Positions 12,393 through 21,575 of a DNA stretch of 64,000 nucleotides are shown in pieces. The position numbers and the translations under genes were made by a program. Positions within the stretch are counted from its first letter, which is position 1. Every line of letters starts with the position of its first letter. The DNA comes from Porpolomopsis calyptriformis (Eukaryota > Basidiomycota > Agaricomycetes > Agaricales > Hygrophoraceae). The notes under the pieces were generated by a model. The model had not been told where the DNA came from, did no database searches, and was given only the letters and a program-made list of their open reading frames with translations. The DNA lies in NCBI GenBank assembly GCA_951640195.1, contig OX621168.1, positions 124,001-188,000 of the forward strand. The letters run 5' to 3'.

Positions 12393-12825
12393 AGTTTAAA
12401 TCTAGTTTAGTATAATATTACTAATTATTAATACAATTCTTAGGCTTATATAATAATGTTTTTTATTTATTAAAATAGTGATTATGTAGGATTATGTAAT
12501 GTTAAGTAATTAAGTGATTAAGTAATCAAGTAATTAAGCAATTAAGTAATTAAGTATACTCAAGTATGCTCAAGTACACTCAAGTAGAATTATAATTTAC
12601 TTATTTAATAAACTTGAGTCAAGTACTTAAGTACTTAAGAAAGTTTCAAGCACAGGGACCTACTGAATTTAAGTTCAATTTTTACTTATTTCAAGTTCAA
12701 TTTTACTTAACTCAAGTTTAATTTTACTTAAAAGAATATTGATTAATCTTGTTTGAACTAGCTATCAAGTAAGCTTTAAGTAACTTCAAGTAGCCTCAAG
12801 TAAATTCAGGTTTTCCTAATGAATG
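12393..12825 (+). repeat. Foldback-like inverted arm, left inner part
   Basis: Reverse complement of about 15541-16005, covering the AT-rich stretch around ATTATGTAGGATTATGTAAT and the ACTCAAGTA/AATTAAGTA tandem repeats. It ends at ATTCAGGTTTTCCTAATGAA. Before Gy1 and the solo LTR inserted it was contiguous with 3893-4580. Confidence 0.85.
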
Positions 12826-13337
12826 TTTAAATAATAGACAAGGTATAAGATTTTCTTGCAGTTTAGTAGTAAATATGTACAGAGATTCTCTCTTAGTATA
12901 GATTGTAATCCAACATCTACTGGAGCTATAAGTTATATGTTTAGTATCAGGATATAGAATAGTAGATTAGTAGGTTACACATAATGGTTAGAGGACTCTA
13001 GAGCTGCATCAAGCTAATAGACAGAAGTGATAATACACTTCTTCCCACTATAAAAAGCCTACATTATATTAACTTCACTAGCAGGGTAATATACCTGGTC
13101 TCAACTAGGCATTATCTATTCTCCACTTTACTTCTCTTAAGTTATATTCAACAATAATATCCCTTACCTTCTTCCCTTACCAAACAACACAGTTGCTCTT
13201 TTGAACTATAATAAGGAAGTCTTTTAGCTTTTTACTATCTTCCCATACTTATCCTCTCATTCAGTGATTACTCTAGATTAGTTTGTTTTGCTTTTTGCCT
13301 TGTCAATGAGTTCCAGGATTTCACATTATGGTGTACT
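12826..13337. other. Central region of the foldback-like element, no gene seen
   Basis: Unique AT-rich DNA just inside the left arm. It holds a TATA-like ACTATAAAAAG near 13050, upstream of the protease-like pseudogene. No ORF with a recognisable product is present. Confidence 0.4.
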
Positions 13338-14468
13338 ATGGATATGCCAACTGCTGATAACATCAGAGTAATCAAAAACTCCAGACAGATTTCCTTGTTG
13401 TATAAGTCTCTACCCACCCAAATATCCCTAACAGGATTTAATGCTTTTAACATCTTCTCACCAGATGCAGCTCCAATATTCTTCCCAGCCAATTACTCTG
13501 ATGAGGAGGCAAGGACAAGTTATAAAATAGGTAGCTGTTATGGTATGTGTTTTTTTATTTTCAGAACTTCAACCTAACTGTTTGTAGGTGGGAACTCAGC
13601 ACTTGTGAGCCATACAGGCATTGTGCCCTCTCCAGTCAACTATCAGAATCAAATATGTATCTAAGCTTAATTCTCAGATGCTACACCTGTTGAATCTTTA
13701 TTCTCTAACTCTCCTGGAGAGACATCCACTCTAAAAGACCTTGCAAACCTCCAATGGCAGTACCAGTACAATCAAAATGTTGAATTAGTGGGTTCTTTAC
13801 TGAAGTCAATGCTGAGTGGCAGAATACCAACAGCCACAGGTTTGGTGATGTTGACTTATCGCCACATTCACCATTGATGGGTTAAAGCTTGAGAATTTTG
13901 AGTGTAACATTGTTGATCTGGGGGTGTTCTATTCCATCCCCCCCTTCATTCCAATCTCACTTACTCTTCAGGAAACTAATATAGCACTGGTGAGCTTGAG
14001 GATCTCTTCTGGCCCATTGCTGCCATTTGCAAGGGCAGGATGGTCCCAGCTAACCTCCAGCTCCCCATCTGTTGCACTCTGCCTTGCTGCCTCATCATCA
14101 ATCCCAACACAGAGGATAAGAATGGTGAGCCCCTCTATATCATTGCCAAGTATGGCAACATAACTAAGCTTACATTGGGCTGCTATTCCAGCATGGAGGC
14201 CTATACCTGCACCAACCTCAGACTCGAGTCCAGGGATGTGGTCATTTATAACTATAGCAAGACTTCTAGTAACTTTTTGGACCACAGCAATTTGGGCTCT
14301 CTCATCTTCACAGGCAATGGCAACAGGCTTGCCATCCTACACTCAGGAATGCCTTAAGGCATGCATAATCACATCACCTATAGTATGCCCCTCTGGTGGG
14401 TCATCAAGTAGATCCTCAGCAAGTATCCCTCTACTGAGTTCTATGGCATCACCTACACCCTCAACTGA
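13338..14468 (+). pseudogene. Degenerate serine-protease-like (PA clan) gene
   Basis: Broken frames on the plus strand, 13338-13577 and then about 13990-14468, read as one protein-like sequence. From about 13990 a single frame carries GEPLYIIAKYGN, RDVVIYNYSKTS, then DHSNLGSLIF and LAILHSGMP. It continues through TAA (14355-14357) and TAG (14409-14411) to TGA at 14466. DHSNLGS occupies the place where a chymotrypsin-like serine protease has GDSGS, followed by the usual hydrophobic strand and small loop. Each change needed to turn GDSG codons into the present AGC AAT TTG GGC is C-to-T or G-to-A. The catalytic Ser would be lost, so it is inactive. The protease assignment rests on this motif region only. 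The upstream half, where His and Asp should lie, is too decayed to place. Confidence 0.4.
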
Positions 14469-15540
14469 GCACAAGCACATCCAAGCTCCATCCTCAACAT
14501 TCCCCCCCTTCCCCCACTGTCCTTTCTCCTTGTCTTCTGTTTTTTTTTCTTTCTTTTCAACTAGCCTTTTCTATCTGCTTCTTGTCTTATTGGTTCAGAT
14601 GCATGTCTTAATTCTCAATTTGCTACCTATCATTTGTCCCCTTTTCTTTCTATCCTTTATGCTAGTAACTGACAATCTTTGTCATTTAGCTCTTTAGTGG
14701 ATTGCATACTTTGTCTGTTCCTTTGATATTATCTCAGCTCCCTCTCTCTTTCATTCTCTCTGATTTTTGTTCATTGTCTGGGTATTAATGGGGCTAGTGG
14801 ATGTCTTGACTAGTGAATCGCTACCCTAGTTTGTTCTCCATGTTCTACTTTGTATCTTCCTACTGACTGAGAACAACCTTGATGTCTAGGCACTGGATTG
14901 TCAACTTCTCACCTAAGTATGTCTGGTCCTCTCTCTCTCCCATTTCTCAATACATGTGGCTCAGAGCTCTTTCTTTCAAGCCTCTCATCATATAAACTTG
15001 CAGCCTCATCCACCTGCATTATATAATTGTTTTTCTCATCTTGTTTGTTACTATTCACCCCTCCCCTCCCCACCCCTAATTTGCACATCCCTCTCTAATA
15101 CATGCAACATTGCTACATCTTTGAAATGGACATTATCTGTGATGTTGTTTGTATACACTGCCGAGTGATTAGTAAGTGAAATTTGGACAAGGTAAGACAT
15201 TGATTACTTGTCATCCAAAGACTTTAATATAAGCAGCAAGTCTTATTCATTCTGTGTAACATTTTGCAAAGTGTGGAGTAGTTTCCTTATTTATCACACC
15301 CTCTCAACCATTAGACCAGACTAATATTAATATCTTTGCAAAACTGTGAGTGAATGCTCAAGATACCCATGCTCACTCACAATTGTTTGATTCAGGAAAA
15401 AAGCAATGGGTTATTTTGATGTACCTAGTTGCCAATGTTGAATTCCAACCTGTTGAGCTTAGATGTAAAAATTTGTATCAATAGCTGTCCACCTCCTAGT
15501 GCCTGACATTGCTTATTCTAGACACATTCCATCTACTTCA
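14469..15540. other. Central region of the foldback-like element, 3' side, no gene seen
   Basis: Pyrimidine-rich, low-coding DNA between the protease-like pseudogene and the right arm. Short open frames occur (for example 14956-15168) without recognisable domains. Confidence 0.4.
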
Positions 15541-16970
15541 TTAGGAAAACCTGAATTTACTTGAGGCTACTTGAAGTTACTTAAAGCTTGCTTGATAGCT
15601 ATTTCAAACAAGTTCAAGCAATATTCTTTCAAGTAAAATTAAACTTGAAATAAGTAAAAATTAAACTTAAATTTAGTAGGTCCCTGTGCTTGAAACTTTC
15701 TTAAGTACTTAAATACTTAACTTAAGTTTATTAAATAAGTAAATTATAATTCTACTTGAATATACTTGAGTGTACTTGAGCATACTTAAGTGTACTTGAG
15801 CATACCTAAGTGTACTTAAGTGTAATTGAGCCTACTTAAGTGTACTTAATTACTTAATTGCTGAATTGCTTTGCTTAATCACTTAATTACTTAATATTAC
15901 ATAATCCTACATAATCACTATTTTAATAAATAAAAAACATTATTATATAAGCCTAAGGATTGTATTAATAATTAATTAATATTGTACTGAACTAGATTTG
16001 AACTCTCACACTCTTAAATAAAGTACAAAGTTTTTATATATTAATCACTAGACTATTTACTCCTATATAAAAATGATATAGATTCTCTATAAATATGTAT
16101 AAGTTTAGACTTAGTAAATTTCACATTTTTAGTATAAGTTACTTGATACACTTGAAGCACTTGAAACACTTGATAAAGTTACTTGAAGTACTTGACAAAG
16201 TTACTTAAATACTTGAAGAACTTGATAAAGTTACTTAAATACTTGAAGTACTTGAAGTTACTTGAAGCACTTGAAACTACTTTATTTATACTTGAAAAAC
16301 TTGGAGAATTCTATATAAATAAAATAATTTTAAGTAGCTTTAAGTAATTTCAAATAGTTTTAAGCACTTCAAGTAGCTTTAAGTAGCTTTAAGTACTTCA
16401 AGTAGCTTCAAGTAGCCTCAAGTAGCTTTAAGTACTTTAAGTATTTAAGTAACTTCATCAAGTACTTCAAGTATTTAAGTAACTTTATCAAGTACTTCAA
16501 GTACTTCAAATATTCAAGTAACTTCATTAAGTACTTCAAGTATTCAAGTAACTTTGTCAAGTACTTCAAGTATTTAAGTAACTTCATTAAGTACTTTATT
16601 AAATACTTCAAGTAGTTTCAAGTACTTCAAGTATTTAAGTAACTTTATTAAGTACTTCATCAAATACTTCAAGTAGCTTCAAGTAGCTTCTAGTACTTGA
16701 AGTACTCTAAGTAACTTTATCAAGTGCTTCAAGTAGCTTTAAGTACTTCAAGTACTTTAAGTAACTTCATTACATGCTTCAAGTAGCTTTAAGTACTTCA
16801 AGTACTTTAAGTAACTTCATTACATGCTTCAAGTAACTTTATTAAGTGTTTTAAGTAGCTTCAAGCAGCTTCAAGCACTTCAAGTAGCTTCAAGCAGCTT
16901 CAAGTTAATAAGGTAAAAGTATAATAAGTAAAATGTTTTCTCTTAATATCTTAATGTTCTTAATTATATC
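15541..16970 (-). repeat. Foldback-like inverted arm, right
   Basis: Inverted counterpart of 3893-4580 plus 12393-12825. The inner edge is CTTCATTAGGAAAACCTGAA and the outer edge is near CTTAATATCTTAATGTTC. About 900 bp (16130-16910) is imperfect tandem repeats of AAGTACTTCAAGTA, AAGTAACTTTATCA and AGTAGCTTCA units. It is longer than the left arm because it has more repeat units. Confidence 0.85.
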
Positions 16971-17275
16971 TTAATTTACTTGACATTACTTGAATTAAGT
17001 TAACTAAATGTATCAAGTAGATTTTAGTGGTGTCAAGTAACATCAAGCACCTCAAGTATTTTTAGGTTTTGCTGATGTTGAAAATGTTGCAGAAATGATC
17101 AGAAGAGAGTCAGTCCTTGTTAATGCCTGATTCCCAAGTTTACAACCTCACTTTTACTATAAGGTATGCACATAGTCAAGTGGATGTATCATTGTATATC
17201 TCTTCACTGTATGTTCATTTTCCCTTACTGAAATGTCTGAGATAAACCTTTCAAAGGGTCCCCTACTCCTATGGA
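16971..17275. other. Short spacer, no gene seen
   Basis: Unique AT-rich DNA between the right arm and element D. The last five bases before D (GGTAT, 17276-17280) are its target-site duplication. Confidence 0.4.
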
Positions 17276-17280
17276 GGTAT

Positions 17281-17438
17281 TGTCACAGTCGCAATTTTTC
17301 TCCTTTCCTTTATCTTATCTCATGTAAACCTGTATCTTATCTTGGGATTCCCCACATTCTTTCATTGGGATTCCCCATTACCTTTCTCCAGGATTCCCCA
17401 CTACTCTACCCATATGCAGACACATTTCATTTCTGTCA
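17281..17438 (+). repeat. D 5' LTR, first part
   Basis: Matches 29344-29501 of the 3' LTR. It ends at TTTCTGTCA (17430-17438), where a 1690-bp segment interrupts it. The LTR resumes at 19129-19137 with TTTCTATCA. Confidence 0.9.
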
Positions 17439-19128
17439 CAACTGTAGTTGCAAGTCTTTTCATTAATCACAAGGCAGGCCTTGGAGCTTAATAGGTCTAA
17501 GAGGATATAGAAAAAGGTTCTGACAGGAACGTCTTCATAGAGAGTAATAATTCCTTCAGTGTTAAGTTTGACTTCTACAAAGAAGTTATGTTGTGGGTTG
17601 AATCCATTGCGTGCCTCTGCTGAGAGTTTAGGGAATATAGGCATGAACAGTTAGCTCAATAGTTTTCGAGTTTGTGTTTCTCTTTCCTTGTTCTGATGGA
17701 AAGGAAGTCTGATGATTCTGATTGCATTTATGCTACTACAAGTAATCTCACAGGAGGATGAAGTGATGATCTGCTTTGCCCTCAGGGTTTATATAGTATT
17801 TCTAAAATAGGAGTTATTATGAGTCAGCCTCTGCAGTCACCCCATTTTCTATTGTTCACAGCCTCCAATTAAGGTTTGCTATTGTTTCTAGTTATACTGC
17901 GGAAGCTGTGTGCTTCTGATGACTCAATTCCATTGGGTATAGCCTTCCACAGCACTGGGCTGTGTTGTCTCATGACTGGTTTCTATTGTTCTTCTGGTCA
18001 TGAGATTGCCATTGTTTCTATCTCTTGTCTGGCATATCGGGTTTCTCTTCTTTGACTGAGGAACCTCCTTTTGGTCCTCCCTTTGTACATGGGTGTATAA
18101 AAGGTGTGGAGTTGTATCCCTATGCTTCAGTTCAATCCTTATCAATCATCATGACTCCCTCCCACTAAGGCCACTACATCCAATTCTTCAAGCAGTCTGG
18201 GGTAGTGCACTACACTGCCCCTGTCTTTCTCAATTGCGATTCCTTTTATTACTACCTTCAGTGTATCCCTTCCAACACCGACCTCTGTTGGTCTTCTTTC
18301 TCCTGCTTCGCTTGCAGTGGCAAGCACAAAGTCAAGAAGTGTCTGTTCATTTGCTGGCCAATCCAGCATGCTTGTGGCTTGATGGAGGATCCACTTGGTA
18401 AGTATTTTGTTTTGTCTTTGTTAGTCTATGTTTATTGATAATAGGCTTTTCCTTTCTTAGCTTGGGATGATGACACCCCTCCCCCTACTTCTCAGCTCCC
18501 TTTGGAGGAGCAGGTTAATTGGGGGTCCAATAAGTGGGCTAACTCTCTTCCTTCTGTCAAGAAGGAGGCAGTCGACTGGGCTGCCAGTCCCCCTTTTTGT
18601 CCTTGGACCCCTGGTCCAATGAGTTCTTTGTCCAGTGGTAAGCTCTCAACTCTCTTGCCCTCTGCATGGGTGCTGACTCCTTATTCCTTAGTTGAAGACT
18701 TGTCATCGTCGTTGACCAACATCAATGTTAAGATTGAGGAGGAAGAGATTCCTCCTAGTTTATTGTGGAGTCCCATGAATGATTGGTTAGGTGAGGAAGG
18801 GAGAAAGATCGCGATGAATTTTGTGGAGGGGAAGGCTGCTGAGTTGCAGGCCTCTGGTGGAGACACCAATGGGGCAATCTATTGGGGAAATAAATTGGCC
18901 GCATTAGATAGTCAAGTAGTTTCGAGTTTTATAGAGTTCTTGAGGGATAGCATGGTGCAGGAGATTGCCAAGATGGACTAGTTTAAATAGTTAGTTGGAC
19001 ATGGACTTCCCCCTTTGTACAGATAGTCTCTGCTGCCAATAAAGACAGCTCCCTCCCAAAAAGAACAGGCACAGAAAAGAGAGGAAAAGAATGGAATTTT
19101 AAGAGAGTGAATGCCAATTTCATGACAA
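17439..19128 (+). mobile_element. 1.69-kb insertion inside the D 5' LTR carrying a two-exon gene
   Basis: The segment splits the LTR, as shown by the uninterrupted 3' LTR copy. It is flanked by a near-perfect 9-bp duplication, TTTCTGTCA/TTTCTATCA. Its ends, CAACTGTAGTTGCAAG and CCAATTTCATGACAA, are not inverted repeats, and there is no poly(A) tail. A 9-bp TSD would fit a Mutator-like element, but no transposase is present, so it may be non-autonomous. A minus-strand frame (17644 downward) runs off its left edge, which hints at a captured fragment. The mechanism is unresolved. Confidence 0.6.
18151..18981 (+). CDS. Unrecognised two-exon gene, early stop present
   Basis: Exons 18151-18397 and 18461-18981 join in frame across a 63-nt intron (GTAAGT...TTCTTAG) to give 256 codons including the terminal stop. 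The sixth codon is TAA (18166-18168), probably a former CAA, so either the copy is dead or translation starts elsewhere. Residues 45-80 are Cys-rich (WSSFSCFACSGKHKVKKC), possibly metal-binding. The second exon is acidic and Trp-rich (DWAASPPFCPWTPGP) and ends in a short helical segment. A TATA box (TATAAAAG) lies at about 18096-18103, about 50 nt upstream of the ATG. I do not recognise the family. It lies entirely within the insertion in the D LTR and presumably moved with it. Confidence 0.45.
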
Positions 19129-19378
19129 TTTCTATCATGTTTCATCCCCTTATGATTCATCATCGATCATGATGACTCACTCTTATCTCTGACACATGTT
19201 TATGTTGCACTGACTCACACAGATAAGTAGTCAGTATATAAAGAGGGCCTTCTGTATGTATCAGACTTTAAGTCTGATTCCTTGTTAGCTACTTATAACA
19301 AGGACTTAGAACTATACTATAATCTCTTGGGACAGAACACCTGAAGTAAAACACATTCTGAACGACTGGTTTATAACA
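19129..19378 (+). repeat. D 5' LTR, second part
   Basis: Resumes the LTR to its TTTATAACA end. It holds TATATAAA at 19235-19242 and, about 35 nt downstream, AAGTCTGATTC (19270-19280). The latter is the complement of the bases just after the LTR. Confidence 0.9.
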
Positions 19379-19995
19379 AGAATCAGACTTCCTTCTGGTT
19401 CTCTCCTACCTGCTTGTCCAAACCCCACTCCATTACTGTGATCATTGACATCACTCCTCTTACTCTGACCCACTTCCATCCTGGCTTCTACTGACAACTT
19501 AGATACTGAACAATACAATAACCCTCTTTCAAGATCAACCTTCTCAGCTACTATCCGAGATCAAGAACCCTCCTTTTCCTCTGATCTTGAAGAAACATTA
19601 GCTGCCCCTACTCTTGCCCCCACTCCCACTCTTTTAGGACCATGAACTCAATCAAGAACAAGAGGACTTTTCTCTTCATCTTCAGCTTGAGCAACAAGAC
19701 TAATTCATTAACAAGCTGCCACCCCACCAGGATAATACAGTTCCCTTTACTCCCAACTTTCTTCTGTGACACCAACACTAACACCAACAGCTCCAACAAC
19801 TCCACTACCATCAACATCTACTAATATGTCAGGAATGTCCACCAATGCCCCTACCAATCCTACTATGGATATCACAACCTTAATGGCTACCATTTGCCAA
19901 CTCAAGCAGACCATTTCTCAACAAACCCAGCTAATTCTCTGGCTCGAATGGAAGTAAGATCACGCTCAGGGTGTACTGAAATATTTGGATGATAA
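19379..19995 (+). pseudogene. D leader and degraded gag start
   Basis: Starts AGAATCAGACTTCC, the probable self-priming site. Broken Thr/Pro/Asn-rich frames follow (19766-19957 includes TPTLTPTAPTTPLPS and a helical stretch ATICQLKQTISQQTQ) of the kind that opens gag in these elements. It is cut at 19995 by an inverted LTR fragment. Confidence 0.6.
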
Positions 19996-20130
19996 TGTTA
20001 TAAACCAGTTGTTCAGAATGCGTTTTACTTTGGGTGTTCTGTCCCAAGAGATGAAGGTATGGTTCTAAGTCCTTGTTATGAGTAGCTAACGAGGAATCAG
20101 ACTTAAGGTCTGATACGCACAGGAGATACT
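19996..20130 (-). repeat. Inverted fragment of a D-type LTR
   Basis: TGTTATAAACCAG... is the reverse complement of the last ~125 bp of the D LTR. It shows that a second D-family element once lay here in the opposite orientation. E3 (minus) begins immediately after it at 20131. Confidence 0.85.
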
Positions 20131-20489
20131 TGTTAGATGGCAGTCTAGGGTTGATCGCAAGGTTTTACTTCAGGCTCTGGGTGTAGGGTTTTAAAGGGTT
20201 GGAAGACTACTGATTGGGGTGTTAACGAAAGAAACAGACTTATCCTAAGTCTATCTACTGCTAGCTTTATATACTAGCCAAGTATGAGTCATGCTGACTA
20301 CGTGTGAGTCGTAATGACTATGGATGAGTCATGTAGATAAGGAGAGTGATGGTAGACTAAATATAGATATGGCTTGGTCACCTTCTATTACTAAGCGGAG
20401 CTTGGGTGGCTAAGCGGTTATTGATGTAAACTGTCTGATGTAAATAGAGATAGACGAGCAAAGGAAAAAGAAAAAATATATCTCTGACA
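20131..20489 (-). repeat. E3 copy 1, 3' LTR
   Basis: 359 bp, nearly identical to 26756-27114 and to the E3 LTRs at 38251 and 43113, indicating fairly recent activity. Confidence 0.95.
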
Positions 20490-20768
20490 TTCACCTCCAC
20501 AAAAAGGAAATTCGTCCCGAATTTTGAGAAGACCCTTCGAAGTGAAGGAAGGGTGTCAAGGAGAGGTGTAAAGGGATGGTAGAGGTGGGTAGAGGGGTGA
20601 TGAGATGGGTGAGTGATGAAGAGGAGGGATGAGTGGATAGTTGTCGGATCAAAGACTATCCACTAGGTATACTTTTCCTCAACTCTCCAGTAGATATCAC
20701 CTTCTCTAACCACACATCCAGATGGGAGGCGTAAGGAATACTGTTCGTTCGGGAACAGCATCCGGTCC

Positions 20769-21461
20769 CTAGGTCGCGCCATCATAAACTGGGGGTTGAA
20801 GCAGGTGTCCATCTGGGTCAAACCAGTGGTAACGGCTGTCCAACTCCCGGGCACGTCGCAACCAAGTTTCAGCCAGCTCCCTACACATCACAGCATTCTC
20901 CTCCAGGTCAAGGATCCTTTCGTACTTGGCATCCATCATCGAGCGGTACCTGTTCCAGGCAGTATAGAGTCGGTCGGCAACGCGATGGATACGGTGCGAG
21001 ATGGGGTCTTCGGGGATAGTGGGGGTGGTGACGTCGGATTCGTCCTGGTCCGGTATAACCATCAGAAGTTGGCGCCCAACTTGGTACACCTCCAGCCAAT
21101 CTTCAAGTTGATTCTTCTTGTCGTCAAAGTCGCTGTCCTTGTCGAACGTGTACCAGTGACGGTCATAGTTAAGTTCGCATCGACGTGCTCCAGAAATAAA
21201 TGGGACGTAGGTTTTGGGACACCCAGATAGGTGCTCAACCTTGGCAAAGGGGAGCCCTTGATAGTTACGGTTTCGTCCCGGCTTGTCGATAGTATCGGTA
21301 CGTCGCTTCGGCTTCTTGAACCGTCGGGTAACCAAGACACTGTTGGACGAGGAAGAGGAGGAAGAAGAATCGGGGGGGAGGTTGGAGGTAGAAGCGGTGG
21401 GGTTCCCTCGGGGTGGACGCCTCCCAGTCAACTTGCAGGCGTAACAAACTTCACAGGGCAT
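20769..21461 (-). CDS. E3 ORF3: accessory protein of unknown function, downstream of pol
   Basis: 230 codons on the minus strand, uninterrupted, 115 bp beyond the pol stop and about 280 bp before the 3' LTR. It opens with closely spaced Cys residues (MPCEVCYACKLTGRRPP). A Ser run and a basic stretch (RRFKKPKRRTD) that could be a nuclear localisation signal follow. Then come an acidic central part (FDKDSDFDDKKNQLEDWLEVY) and a long helical region of about residues 150-215 (DRLYTAWNRYRSMMDAKYER). No signal peptide or membrane segment is visible, so it does not look like an envelope protein. No family is recognised. The frame stays open although pol in the same copy has several stops. The other E3 copy lacks this region because of the N gap. 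Confidence 0.7.
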   Translation of the reverse strand: MPCEVCYACKLTGRRPPRGNPTASTSNLPPDSSSSSSSSNSVLVTRRFKKPKRRTDTIDKPGRNRNYQGLPFAKVEHLSGCPKTYVPFISGARRCELNYDRHWYTFDKDSDFDDKKNQLEDWLEVYQVGRQLLMVIPDQDESDVTTPTIPEDPISHRIHRVADRLYTAWNRYRSMMDAKYERILDLEENAVMCRELAETWLRRARELDSRYHWFDPDGHLLQPPVYDGAT

Positions 21462-21575
21462 TTTGTGCTTCTTTTGATGATTGTTGGAAAGGGGAAGTCC
21501 TTATAATTGTCGGAGATTGAAAAGGAGAAAAGGAGATTCAACGATCGTGATGTCAGTAGTATTCGTAAAACAGAG

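Noticed and set aside
17378..17644. 88-codon minus-strand frame as a gene
   Set aside because: It runs across the insertion boundary into the D LTR, so its 3' part is fortuitous. At most its first part is a captured fragment.
17439..19128. Insertion in the D LTR as a Helitron or LINE
   Set aside because: It has a near-perfect 9-bp duplication (Helitrons make none), no CTRR/hairpin end, and no poly(A) tail or RT.
20769..21461. Envelope-like gene in E3
   Set aside because: No signal peptide, membrane segment or cleavage motif is visible. It is kept as an accessory ORF of unknown function.
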